From contig JAIRSU010000003.1 of assembly GCA_031255285.1 (NCBI GenBank), positions 1 through 32,549 on the forward strand: a stretch of DNA of 32,549 bases. Reading direction: 5' to 3'. This DNA comes from Treponema sp. Its GTDB lineage: Bacteria; Spirochaetota; Spirochaetia; Treponematales; Breznakiellaceae. Position 1 is the stretch's first letter, and the number at the start of each line of letters is the position of its first letter. The notes beneath the pieces were generated by a model. It ran no database searches and was not told where the DNA came from. It worked only from the letters and a program-made list of their open reading frames with translations. A program made the translations under genes and the position numbers. This document shows, piece by piece, positions 24,499-32,549 of this stretch.

Positions 24499-26043
24499 AT
24501 GAATCGATTTCTACAAGAAAAAATCATAGAAGCGTTCTCCTCCGTGCTTCCCATAACAGTCATAGTACTTATTGCAAGTCTTATTTTCGTACCAATGTCG
24601 GCGGGTATTATCGTTATGTTTATCAGTGGCGCGGTGCTCCTCGTCATCGGTATGGGTTTCTTCACACTCGGCGCGGATATGGCTATGGCGCCACTGGGTG
24701 AGGGTATTGGCACGCAACTCTCCAAAACAACGAGTCTATTCCTCGTCCTCGGTGTCAGTTTTGTGATGGGTGTGATTACCACCATCGCGGAACCAGACTT
24801 GCAGGTGCTTGCGGCGCAGCTTGCGGAATCGCTCAATCCGTGGACGCTCATCGTTACCGTGAGCGTGGGTGTAGGGTTTTTTCTTGCTATTGCGGTTCTT
24901 CGAGCGCTCTTCAGTATACCGCTTACGGTACTGTTGTTTATTTCTTATGCGATAACCTTTGGTATAGCGGGCTTTATGCTTGGTACGCCGGATGGCGCTT
25001 TCATTTCGATTGCGTTTGATTCCGGCGGCGTTACTACAGGACCAATCTCCGTACCGTTCATGCTGGCGATGAGTTTCGGCGTAGCGTCTCTCCGCGGCGA
25101 CAAAAACTCCAAGGACGACAGCTTCGGGTTCGTGGCTCTGTGCAGTTTGGGACCCGTGCTTGCCGCGTTGGTTTTGGGTATGTTGAAACACATCAATAAG
25201 GTCAATGGAAGTGAACAGATTGATATTGCGTCCATAGCGACTTACACTAACCGCGATGTGGTGATGAGTTTTCTGCGTACATTCCCAAAAACCATTAGAG
25301 AAGTATCGACCGCTCTTGCCGCGATATTCGTCTTTTTCGTCGCCTTTCAACTCATATCCAAGCGCTTCAAAAGACGGCAAATAAGAAAAATCATCGTCGG
25401 TTTCGTTTATACGTTCATCGGACTAGTCGTGTTCTTGACGGGCGTGGAAGTGGGCTTTATCCCGGTGGGTCAGCTTTTCGGAAGTGAGCTTGCCCGTTCA
25501 GAACTTAAGTGGCTGCTCGTGCCGTTGGGCATGGTCGTTGGTTATTTCATCGTTGCGGCTGAACCGTCCGTTCATGTGTTAAACAAACAAGTCGAGGACG
25601 TATCTCAAGGCGCAATCACCCAAAACGCGATGAATACTGGTTTGTCTATCGGCATGGCGCTGGCGCTCGGCATTACGATGACTCGCATTCTCACGGGTGT
25701 TTCTATCATGTGGATACTAGTTCCGGGCTATGCGCTTGCTTTGATACTCATGTTCTTCACGCCGCGTATATTCACGGGCATCGCCTTTGACTCAGGCGGC
25801 GTGTGTTCAGGTCCCATGTCGTCTACTTTTCTTCTGCCGTTGGCGCTCGGAGCCTGCGACGGCTTAGGCGGCGATGTAATGCAGGATGCGTTTGGTATTG
25901 TCGCTATAGTCGCCATGACTCCCCTCGTGGTGATTCAAGTAATGGGGCTAATCTATGGACGCGCTCGTACCGTTTCGTCAGAGGAAGTTTCGAATAAGGA
26001 ACGAGCAAGTGAAATCATCGTATTCAATGATAGATTCGTATAA
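24499..26043 (+). CDS. DUF1538 family membrane protein, copy 1
   Basis: 514-aa polytopic inner-membrane protein with about 12-14 hydrophobic segments. It has the internal duplication of the DUF1538 family: FDSGGVTTGP at residues 173-182 and FDSGGVCSGP at 430-439. These paired glycine-rich re-entrant-like motifs suggest a transporter or channel with inverted or tandem halves. Substrate is unknown. The upstream frame from 24463 adds 12 unconserved residues across the promoter, so ATG 24499 is used. It is followed by a PII-like gene and an NhaC antiporter, and has a close paralogue at 28965. A soluble stretch, KRFKRRQIRKI, lies mid-protein. Confidence 0.9.
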   Translation: MNRFLQEKIIEAFSSVLPITVIVLIASLIFVPMSAGIIVMFISGAVLLVIGMGFFTLGADMAMAPLGEGIGTQLSKTTSLFLVLGVSFVMGVITTIAEPDLQVLAAQLAESLNPWTLIVTVSVGVGFFLAIAVLRALFSIPLTVLLFISYAITFGIAGFMLGTPDGAFISIAFDSGGVTTGPISVPFMLAMSFGVASLRGDKNSKDDSFGFVALCSLGPVLAALVLGMLKHINKVNGSEQIDIASIATYTNRDVVMSFLRTFPKTIREVSTALAAIFVFFVAFQLISKRFKRRQIRKIIVGFVYTFIGLVVFLTGVEVGFIPVGQLFGSELARSELKWLLVPLGMVVGYFIVAAEPSVHVLNKQVEDVSQGAITQNAMNTGLSIGMALALGITMTRILTGVSIMWILVPGYALALILMFFTPRIFTGIAFDSGGVCSGPMSSTFLLPLALGACDGLGGDVMQDAFGIVAIVAMTPLVVIQVMGLIYGRARTVSSEEVSNKERASEIIVFNDRFV

Positions 26044-26053
26044 TAGAGCGGGT

Positions 26054-26183
26054 TTGTTGTTACTCATAAAGAGTACGGACTTCGTTTGTGTTGTTCGCGT
26101 TTAAGGCTGACTTGCAAAGAAGTGGTGAATATTTATCAGCGTACTAGTTAAGAAGCAGGGCAGGGGAGCAGACTTGTTGTTAC
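26054..26183 (+). repeat. TTGTTGTTAC words after the DUF1538 gene
   Basis: TTGTTGTTAC occurs at 26054-26063 and 26174-26183, and again at 30534-30543. The first and third copies lie 10 and 18 nt past the stop codons of the two DUF1538 genes. The rest of the 26044-26250 gap shows no gene. Confidence 0.5.
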
Positions 26184-26250
26184 GAGACGTTGTTTGCAGA
26201 TGATAGCCTATTCCTTAGCTCTGGGCGCAATTTATTATCAAGGAGGTTTT

Positions 26251-26925
26251 ATGCAAAAACCATTTTTGAAGCTTTTGTTTTTCATCATAGATTGGGACAA
26301 GGCAAAGGTGGTCTCTGATGTGTTCGGGAATCGGCGTTTCGTGTTCATGAGCAAAGGGCTGGGAACCGCAAGCTCAGAGATACTCGATCTCTTGGGCTTG
26401 GGCAGCTCGGACAAGGCGGTGATTCTCTGCCTTGAGGAAGGAGGGTCTGCGGAATTAGTAGACGCAGTGAGGGTGAAACTCGGAGCACGGAATGCAGGTG
26501 CGGGCATTGCGTTTACCACACCGCTTTCTGGCATCAACGCGCCAGTCATGCAACTCTTTCTCGAATCAATTACTGTTGAAGAAAAGGATGAAGTAATGGA
26601 AGAAAAAGTAGAAATCAAGCACGACTTGATTGTATCAATACTGAACCACGGGTACAGCGACGACTTTATGGCGGCCGCTCGTAATGTAGGTGCGCGGGGC
26701 GGCACAGTCATCAGCGCGCGCGGCATCTCTCAACAAAAAGTCAAGAAGTTTTTGGGAATCTCTGTACAGGATGAAAAGGAAATCATCATCATTTTGGCGG
26801 ACAGGGAAAAGAAAGTTCCCATCATGCAGGCTGTGAGCAGCGCTTTTGGTCCGTCTTCAAAAGCCGAAGGCATCGTGTTCTCTCTGCCGGTTGATCAGGT
26901 AATGAGCCTCAACCAGCAATTCTAA
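26251..26925 (+). CDS. Tandem PII-like signalling protein
   Basis: 224-aa cytoplasmic protein made of two PII-like ferredoxin-fold units. The first is about residues 1-105 (LLFFIIDWDKAKVVSDVFG, KGLGTASSEILDLLGLG, GAGIAFTTPLSGI). The second is 122-224 (LIVSILNHGYSDDFMAAARNVGARGGTVISARG, FLGISVQDEKEIIIILADRE, AEGIVFSLPVDQVMSL). GARGGTVISARG resembles the start of a PII T-loop. PII proteins bind adenine nucleotides or other effectors and gate membrane proteins. Here the neighbours are DUF1538 and NhaC, so one of these is the likely target; that is inference. The start is ATG 26251 with AAGGAGG 6 nt upstream. Confidence 0.82.
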   Translation: MQKPFLKLLFFIIDWDKAKVVSDVFGNRRFVFMSKGLGTASSEILDLLGLGSSDKAVILCLEEGGSAELVDAVRVKLGARNAGAGIAFTTPLSGINAPVMQLFLESITVEEKDEVMEEKVEIKHDLIVSILNHGYSDDFMAAARNVGARGGTVISARGISQQKVKKFLGISVQDEKEIIIILADREKKVPIMQAVSSAFGPSSKAEGIVFSLPVDQVMSLNQQF

Positions 26926-26989
26926 CACAGTCTTGACAGAGTCCACGAGACTTTGTTAAACCGCAAGGGCTATTTTTCTTCTGTTTTGC

Positions 26990-27006
26990 TTGTTTTGACA
27001 AAACAA
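26990..27006. promoter_or_regulatory. 17-bp palindrome upstream of the NhaC gene
   Basis: TTGTTTTGACAAAACAA is a perfect palindrome around a central A, 57 bp before the nhaC start. It contains a TTGACA hexamer but no good -10 follows at 17 bp. It may be an operator. Confidence 0.45.
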
Positions 27007-27062
27007 TCCGCTTCTTCGTGAAGAACGGCCGCTTGATATTCTTTATCAGAAAAGGAGTAGGT

Positions 27063-28634
27063 ATGGAAAGTGTAAACGTTGGAATTTGGTCAATTCTGCC
27101 GCCGGTCATCGCCATTGCATTGGCGCTTATCACGAAGGAGGTGATATTCTCACTGCTTTTTGGCATTATTGCGGGTACGGTCATCTATAGTGCGGCTTTA
27201 GGACTTGGCGTTATTGGCGTATTCACAACGACTATTGACCTTATGATACATAAGGTAGCGGACAGCGGCAACGTCGCGATGATAATTTTTCTCGCTTTGT
27301 TAGGCGCTTTGGTGGCGCTCGTTACGCGGGCGGGCGGTTCACGGGCTTACGGCATATGGGCGTCGCGGAAGATCAAGAGTCAGCGGAGCGCCGGACTGGT
27401 AACCATTCTGCTTGGCGTATTGATTTTTATCGACGATTATTTCAACTGCCTTACCGTCGGCACGGTTATGCGTCCGATAACAGACAGGCAGAAAATGTCC
27501 CGCGAGAAACTGGCGTATTTCATAGACGCTACGGCCGCGCCCATCTGCGTCATAGCGCCGATTTCCTCATGGGCTGCGTCTGTCATCTCTTATTATCCGA
27601 CAGAAACGGGCGTCAGTGGAATGGAGGCGTTCATCGGTTCTATTCCTATGAATCTTTACGCGCTTCTCACCATCTTCATGGTCGTCTTCCTTGCAGTACG
27701 GAAAAACGGCGACTTTGGACCCATGGACGCCGTTCAACGCCGCGCGTTGAACTCGGAAATCGCCGAGACTCAGCCCGCGTCAACAGACGACGAACTAACC
27801 AAGCTCAACGTATCAGAAAAAGGAACAGTATTCGACCTCCTTGTACCCGTTATCTTTCTTGTTATATTCTCGGTGTCAGCGATGCTCTGGTACGGTGGTT
27901 ATTGGCAGTTAGAGGATGACGGCTCCCGCAAGACTCTGTTTCAGGCTTTTGGGGACACATCTGCAGGCTTTGCTTTGGCGCTCGGCGGATTTGGCGCTCT
28001 CTTTGTGGCGTTTTTCCTCTTTGTACCGCGCAGACTCTTCTCTTTCTCTGAATTTTTCGCCTGCGTAATACAAGGAGCTAAGTCCATGTTTGGGGCGATT
28101 ATGATTCTGACTCTTGCGTGGACCATAAGCGGGGTATGCCGAGACCTGCTTGAAACTGGGAAATATGTGGCCGACATTGTGCAAGCTTCGTCGCTCCCCG
28201 TTGCGCTGATACCGGCGATTATGTTCATAGTCGCGGCTGCGCTTTCCTTTGCCACGGGCACATCATGGGGAACCTTTGGCATCCTCATCCCCATTACCAT
28301 CAGTATTTGCGACATTGTGGCGCCGTACCTTTCTATAACCGCGCTCTCCGCGGTGCTTGCAGGCTCGGTCTTTGGGGACCACTGTTCGCCGATTTCCGAC
28401 ACCACAATACTCTCATCCACAGGTGCGCGTTGCAACCACATCGACCACGTGTCAACCCAGATTCCTTATGCGGTTACTGTGGCATGCGTCTGCTTCATCG
28501 GCTATCTCACTGCAGGCTTCACCGCGACACTAGGCTTTGCCGTAAGTGTTGCGATAACGCTTACTTCATCTCTGTTCATGTTGAGTGCGCTTCTCTTCAT
28601 CCTGCCCAGAATCTTGCGGACAAACAAAGCCTAG
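27063..28634 (+). CDS. nhaC: NhaC-family Na+/H+ antiporter
   Basis: 523-aa polytopic inner-membrane protein of the NhaC ion transporter superfamily, exchanging Na+ (or a charged organic solute) for H+. Typical segments include LGVLIFIDDYFNCLTVGTVMRPITDR, APISSWAASVISYYPTETG, SFATGTSWGTFGILIPI and GSVFGDHCSPISDTTILSSTGA. This last block is characteristic, with acidic and polar residues in the membrane path. AAAAGGAG lies 6 nt before ATG 27063; an open frame to GTG 27018 is not needed. It lies between two DUF1538 copies and after the PII-like gene, suggesting a shared role in ion or solute balance. The exact substrate is uncertain. Confidence 0.9.
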   Translation: MESVNVGIWSILPPVIAIALALITKEVIFSLLFGIIAGTVIYSAALGLGVIGVFTTTIDLMIHKVADSGNVAMIIFLALLGALVALVTRAGGSRAYGIWASRKIKSQRSAGLVTILLGVLIFIDDYFNCLTVGTVMRPITDRQKMSREKLAYFIDATAAPICVIAPISSWAASVISYYPTETGVSGMEAFIGSIPMNLYALLTIFMVVFLAVRKNGDFGPMDAVQRRALNSEIAETQPASTDDELTKLNVSEKGTVFDLLVPVIFLVIFSVSAMLWYGGYWQLEDDGSRKTLFQAFGDTSAGFALALGGFGALFVAFFLFVPRRLFSFSEFFACVIQGAKSMFGAIMILTLAWTISGVCRDLLETGKYVADIVQASSLPVALIPAIMFIVAAALSFATGTSWGTFGILIPITISICDIVAPYLSITALSAVLAGSVFGDHCSPISDTTILSSTGARCNHIDHVSTQIPYAVTVACVCFIGYLTAGFTATLGFAVSVAITLTSSLFMLSALLFILPRILRTNKA

Positions 28635-28955
28635 TCTGCAAGGCGGTTTCATATCTCCTTTTGAAAGGAGGGGGGCGTGGCAAAACACGTACGGTCAGCC
28701 GACTATGCTTTGGAAAGCGCGCCCCCCTCCTAACTGTCCGTGTCTGGACATCTTCCTATTCCTCTCCGCCGCTGCTCCGCGTCCCGCCGTCAACAATAGC
28801 ATCCCAAACATCGTCAGGTGTGAGGTCTTCTCTTTCCGTCCACTTTCTCGGTGACAGACACAGACTTCGTCTGCTGGACGACTTCATACGGGGCGCTATT
28901 TGAAAAGGGGCGCCGCTGTCCCCTCTTGACGGCTCCGCCCTTCTCATTTATTATA
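28635..28955. other. GC-rich intergenic region after nhaC with exclusive hairpins
   Basis: CTCCTTT/AAAGGAG (28656-28671) forms a tight hairpin. Its right arm overlaps GGAGGGGGGCG (28667-28677), which pairs perfectly with CGCCCCCCTCC (28720-28730); flanking pairs extend that stem to about 14 bp. The two cannot form together. Further on, CAGAC/GTCTG makes a small hairpin near 28863. No supported gene is present; the short frames here have no ribosome binding site. Confidence 0.5.
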
Positions 28956-28957
28956 AT
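28926..28957 (+). promoter_or_regulatory. Promoter of the second DUF1538 gene
   Basis: TATAAT (28952-28957) lies seven nt before ATG 28965, the same layout as in the first copy. TTGACG (28926-28931) is 20 bp from this hexamer but 17 bp from an overlapping TATTAT (28949-28954), so either could be the -10. Confidence 0.5.
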
Positions 28958-28964
28958 GAGTACA

Positions 28965-30515
28965 ATGAACAAGATACTTCGGGAAAAAATCATGGAAGCG
29001 TTTTCTTCAGTGCTTCCTGTAACTATCATAGTAATAATCGCCAGCGTCTTATTTGTGCCGATGTCCGCAGGGGTAATTGTCATGTTTGTAGCCGGCGCGG
29101 CGCTCTTGGTTGTGGGTATGGGCTTTTTCACGCTCGGTGCGGATATGGCGATGATGCCTTTGGGCGAAGGAATCGGCGCACAGCTCTCAAAAACTACAAG
29201 CCTGTTCCTCGCGCTTGGAATCAGTTTCGTGATGGGCGTTGTTATCACCATAGCAGAGCCGGACTTACAGGTGCTTGCAGGGCAGCTCGCGGAGTCGCTC
29301 AACCCGTGGACGCTTGTCGTTACCGTCGGCGTGGGTGTGGGGATTTTCCTTGCGCTGGCGGTTCTCCGCGTATTTTTCGGTATACCACTCATGACGCTTC
29401 TGCTTATCTTTTATGCGATAACTTTCGGCGTAGCCGCCTATATGCTCGGAACGCCAAACAGCGCTTTCATTCCAGTCGCATTCGACTCAGGCGGCGTTAC
29501 CACAGGTCCAATCACCGTACCGTTTATGCTGGCTATGAGCTTTGGCGTGGCGTCCCTCCGCGGCGATAAAAACTCCAAAGAAGACAGCTTCGGGTTCGTA
29601 GCCCTATGTAGTATCGGTCCCATATTATCTGTACTCGTGCTCGGACTCGTAAAAAACATCAACAAGGTCAGCGGCGGCGAAGAGGTCGATATTGCGGCAA
29701 TAGCGGCTTACACAGACCGAGACGTGGTGTTGAGCTTCTTGCGCGCGTTTCCAAAAACCATCAAGGACGTAGCTACAGCGCTCGCCGCTATATTCATCTT
29801 CTTCGTCATCTTTCAACTCATCTCCAAACGTTTCAAAAAACGGCAGGTGGGACGCATCCTCGTTGGTTTCGTGTATACGTTCATCGGCCTTGTCGTATTC
29901 CTGACAGGCGTGGAAGTGGGATTCATTCCAGCAGGACATCTCTTTGGAAGCGAACTCGCGCGCTCGGAAGTTAAATGGCTTCTTGTGCCTCTCGGTATGA
30001 TTATCGGGTACTTCATCGTAGCCGCAGAACCTGCGGTCCATGTGCTTAACAAACAAGTCGAAGACGTTTCCCAAGGCGCAATCACGCAAAAAGCGATGAA
30101 CACAGGGCTTTCGGTGGGAATGTCCATTGCACTCGGTATCACGATGGTTCGTATTCTCACAGGTATTTCCATCATGTGGATACTGATTCCAGGCTACGCC
30201 TTCGCTTTGATACTCACGTTTTTTGTACCGCGTATATTCACAGGAATTGCATTTGACTCAGGCGGCGTGTGTTCGGGTCCCATGACGTCAACGTTTCTCC
30301 TTCCCCTGGCGCTGGGAACCTGCACGGGCGTGGGCGGCGATATAATGAAAGACGCTTTCGGCATCGTAGCTATGGTCGCCATGATTCCTTTGGTGGTGAT
30401 TCAGTTATTGGGCTTGGTCTATGGACGCGCACGAGCCGTTTCGACGGAAGAAGCCTTGGGCAAGGAAAAGGCGGGCGAAATCATCGTGTTCGACGAATGG
30501 TTTGTATATGGATGA
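28965..30515 (+). CDS. DUF1538 family membrane protein, copy 2
   Basis: 516-aa polytopic membrane protein, a close paralogue of the protein at 24499 along its whole length. It has the same REKIMEAFSSVLPVT N-terminus, the motif pair FDSGGVTTGP and FDSGGVCSGP, and the same charged loop (KRFKKRQVGRI). Differences are scattered conservative changes, for example in the stretch after GTPNSAFIPV and at the C-terminus. A second in-frame ATG at 28956 overlaps the -10 hexamer, so ATG 28965 is preferred. It ends 72 bp before the convergent mutS2 stop. Substrate is unknown; a duplicated transporter for related solutes or conditions is inferred. Confidence 0.9.
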   Translation: MNKILREKIMEAFSSVLPVTIIVIIASVLFVPMSAGVIVMFVAGAALLVVGMGFFTLGADMAMMPLGEGIGAQLSKTTSLFLALGISFVMGVVITIAEPDLQVLAGQLAESLNPWTLVVTVGVGVGIFLALAVLRVFFGIPLMTLLLIFYAITFGVAAYMLGTPNSAFIPVAFDSGGVTTGPITVPFMLAMSFGVASLRGDKNSKEDSFGFVALCSIGPILSVLVLGLVKNINKVSGGEEVDIAAIAAYTDRDVVLSFLRAFPKTIKDVATALAAIFIFFVIFQLISKRFKKRQVGRILVGFVYTFIGLVVFLTGVEVGFIPAGHLFGSELARSEVKWLLVPLGMIIGYFIVAAEPAVHVLNKQVEDVSQGAITQKAMNTGLSVGMSIALGITMVRILTGISIMWILIPGYAFALILTFFVPRIFTGIAFDSGGVCSGPMTSTFLLPLALGTCTGVGGDIMKDAFGIVAMVAMIPLVVIQLLGLVYGRARAVSTEEALGKEKAGEIIVFDEWFVYG

Positions 30516-30587
30516 CGAAAAATGGGGAGAAACTTGTTGTTACTTGCTTTAATGGATGAACAAAACCAGATCCCAAAAACAGAATCG

Positions 30588-32549
30588 TTACACGTTCATT
30601 TCCACTTCGGTACGTCCTGCGCCGCCGAGTTCTGGGCGTGAAAAGTGAAAATCAGCTACATACGGTTCCTTTTTAAGAAATTCGTGAACGCCTTGACGCA
30701 GGACGCCGTTGCCTTTGCCGTGAACTACCGCGAAACGCCCCAGACCTGAGAGAAGCGCACCGTCAATCTGCCGCCTCATGGCGGACAATGCTTCCTCAAG
30801 CCGCATGCCCATGAGGTTCACCTCAAGTTGCGCTCCGCTTTCAGAGGCAAGATCAGTTAGCACTGCGGGCTTTTGAGGCTTACGAGGGCGGGCGGCGGGG
30901 ATAAGGGCGTCTACAGGAAACGTCAGCTTGACAGAGCCGGTTTCTACCAAAAATGCGCCGTTTTTCTCTTGGCGCACGATTTTCCCGCGCTGTCTCCATT
31001 CCCCAATCAACACCTCGACCCCTGCTTTCAAGGCAATCTCAGGTCTTTCTTCTGTCTTTTCCACCTTCTGTTTAAAAGAGTTCAGTTCCTTGACGGATTT
31101 CTCTCTGTATTCAGCAGCCGCATTGACCGAGTCTTCAAAATCATGCAAGAATTCTTTCACTTTTCGCGTCTTCTCTCGCGAAACTTCACCTTCTTTTAGC
31201 TCGCGTACCAGGTTCTCAAGCGTCTTTCTGCTTTCTTCAAGCAGTTGTCTTAAATTAACAAGACCAGACTCGGCAAGTTCAGCCTCTTTCTGTTTCAGGC
31301 GTAACTCCTCAAGGATGATTTTATGTCTTTCTTCCGCAAGACGGATAGTTTCTGCCTCTCGCGCCGCATCTTCATTGTCTAATTGCGCCTGTTTCTGCTT
31401 AAGTCCTGCGATGAGTGCTGAGACGTCCGAGCGTTTTTCGTCAAGGTAGGATCGGGCGGCGGCGATAAGCGCAGTCGACAATCCGTTGCGGGATGCGATA
31501 TCAAGGGCGCGACTCTCGCCCGGTATGCCCATAACGATGCGGTAAAGCGGAGAGAGCGTACTGCCGTCAAACTCCATTGAGGCGTTTTCCACACCCGTCC
31601 GTGTGTAGCCGTAGTTTTTCAGTACGCTATGATGCGTCGTAACGATGAGACGGGCTTTCTTTTCGATGAAGCAATCGAGAATCGCCATTGCGAGCGCCCC
31701 TCCTTCTTCCGGGTCAGTCCCAGAGCCAAGTTCATCAAGCAGGATGAGCGAGTTCTCAGTCCCAGCCGCGATGATCTTTGCGATATTGGAAATATGTCCT
31801 GAAAAAGTGGAAAGAGACTGGCTAATAGACTGTTCATCTCCGATGTCCGCGAAAACGCCGTCGAAGAAAGGCATTGTCGTACCTTCGCCCGCGGGAAGGG
31901 CAAGCCCCCACTGGTTCATCAGAGCGAAAAGACCAACTGTCTTTAAAGCCACTGTCTTGCCGCCGGTATTGGGTCCGGTGATGACGCCGACACGGACGCC
32001 AACCTTCATCGTAAAATCAAGAGGCACGGCCGATCTTCCCAAAAGCGGATGCCGCGCCTGCTTCAGGATGAATTCGTTTTCTCTCTGCCCGTTATTAGCA
32101 AACACGCCCCTTGTCTCAAAAGAGTATCGCGCCTTTGCCCGTAAGACTTCAATCTTGATGATTTTCTCATGGAAGTCCAATAATGAGTGACGTTTCTCGG
32201 CGATTCGAGCAGTCATTTCGCGGAGGACTCGTAACATTTCCGCATCAAGCCGCCGCGTCTCAATAAGAATTTCATTATTTTTCTCCACCACCTCTTCTGG
32301 CTCAATGAAAATGGTCTGCCCAGTTGCGGAAACTTCGTGGATAATACCCTGTATACGTCCGCGGAAGTTGGCTTTGACAGCCAAAACAAGCCGTCCATCT
32401 CTCTGAGACGGCACAGTTGACTGGAGCACCCGTATTTCACTGCCGTTTGTATAGCGAGAGACTATGCTCTCCAGCTCGCGCCGCAGGCTTCGTATACGGC
32501 GGTTGATTTCCTGAAATTCAGGCAAATCTTTCATTGTGCCATCGCGATT
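30588..32549 (-). CDS. mutS2: Endonuclease MutS2 (5' end outside window)
   Basis: MutS-family ATPase with a C-terminal nuclease, lacking the mismatch-recognition domain. Family members act on branched DNA to limit recombination, or rescue collided ribosomes. Visible parts are the lever/clamp region at the start, Walker A ITGPNTGGKTVALKT, Walker B LILLDELGSGTDPEEGGALA, a long coiled coil rich in Glu/Lys/Arg, and the Smr domain at the end (LMGMRLEEALSAM, VVHGKGNGVLRQGV). The frame is open to the window edge with the codons before ATG 32534 (NRDGT) fitting the family, so about 130-150 N-terminal residues are missing. The stop TAA is at 30588. It is convergent with the second DUF1538 gene. Confidence 0.95.
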   Translation of the reverse strand, partial: NRDGTMKDLPEFQEINRRIRSLRRELESIVSRYTNGSEIRVLQSTVPSQRDGRLVLAVKANFRGRIQGIIHEVSATGQTIFIEPEEVVEKNNEILIETRRLDAEMLRVLREMTARIAEKRHSLLDFHEKIIKIEVLRAKARYSFETRGVFANNGQRENEFILKQARHPLLGRSAVPLDFTMKVGVRVGVITGPNTGGKTVALKTVGLFALMNQWGLALPAGEGTTMPFFDGVFADIGDEQSISQSLSTFSGHISNIAKIIAAGTENSLILLDELGSGTDPEEGGALAMAILDCFIEKKARLIVTTHHSVLKNYGYTRTGVENASMEFDGSTLSPLYRIVMGIPGESRALDIASRNGLSTALIAAARSYLDEKRSDVSALIAGLKQKQAQLDNEDAAREAETIRLAEERHKIILEELRLKQKEAELAESGLVNLRQLLEESRKTLENLVRELKEGEVSREKTRKVKEFLHDFEDSVNAAAEYREKSVKELNSFKQKVEKTEERPEIALKAGVEVLIGEWRQRGKIVRQEKNGAFLVETGSVKLTFPVDALIPAARPRKPQKPAVLTDLASESGAQLEVNLMGMRLEEALSAMRRQIDGALLSGLGRFAVVHGKGNGVLRQGVHEFLKKEPYVADFHFSRPELGGAGRTEVEMNV

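Noticed and set aside
24736-25380. 214-aa minus-strand open frame inside DUF1538 copy 1
   Set aside because: Highly charged, low-complexity translation with no family resemblance; it is a shadow of the membrane protein codons.
28756-28947. 63-aa minus-strand frame in the gap before DUF1538 copy 2
   Set aside because: The segment REDLTPDDVWDAIVDGG looks protein-like, but there is no ribosome binding site or known family, and the frame crosses a promoter region.
28926-30515. DUF1538 copy 2 as an assembly duplicate of copy 1
   Set aside because: The copies differ at many nucleotide positions throughout and have different flanks, so they are true paralogues.
1-32549. CRISPR array, insertion sequence or prophage
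   Set aside because: No regularly spaced direct repeats, transposase, integrase or phage structural motif was seen on either strand.

Overview
The window looks like chromosomal DNA of a spirochaete, most likely a Treponema-type organism. This rests on gene content, not on a search: an archaeal-type aspartyl-tRNA synthetase, a pyruvate phosphate dikinase, cmk next to rpsA, a GAF/sigma-54 activator, a membrane-anchored TPR protein, a DRTGG protein and mutS2. Composition is near 50% GC with AT-rich promoters. There is no prophage, insertion sequence, CRISPR array or plasmid hallmark. The genes are mostly housekeeping, with a surface-glycan edge at the left and a transporter cluster at the right.

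Left part (1-8 kb). Two overlapping minus-strand glycosyltransferase genes (GT92-like, then GT32-like) come first. The upstream one carries an in-frame run of 11 G, typical of phase-variable surface-glycan genes. Then purH (minus) faces ppdK (plus) across a 362-bp region with promoters, two dyads and a structured leader. The PpdK protein has a complete catalytic body followed by about 200 extra residues carrying nine AT-hook-like motifs, partly on a 72-bp DNA repeat. After it come a terminator, a bidirectional terminator and a tRNA-Phe gene with its promoter.

Middle (8-24.4 kb). topA (minus) diverges from an aminotransferase gene (plus), which converges on a radical SAM gene (minus). A 660-bp stretch without a recognisable gene precedes hisG. 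A Nudix hydrolase, aspS and thiI form a plus-strand set closed by an 18-bp perfect inverted repeat. On the minus strand lie cmk, rpsA, a sigma-54-dependent activator and a TPR membrane protein. A small exported protein, a DRTGG protein and 5-formyltetrahydrofolate cyclo-ligase follow on the plus strand.

Right part (24.4-32.5 kb). Two closely related DUF1538 membrane protein genes flank a tandem PII-like signalling protein and an NhaC-type Na+/H+ antiporter. This arrangement suggests a nucleotide- or metabolite-sensing ion/solute transport module. The window ends inside mutS2 (minus), whose 5' end lies outside.

A theme across the window is that at least five genes (aminotransferase, hisG, cmk and both DUF1538 genes) have no Shine-Dalgarno sequence. 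Each has a -10 hexamer ending 6-7 nt before the start codon, which predicts leaderless or nearly leaderless mRNAs. The other genes have ordinary GGAG-type ribosome binding sites.
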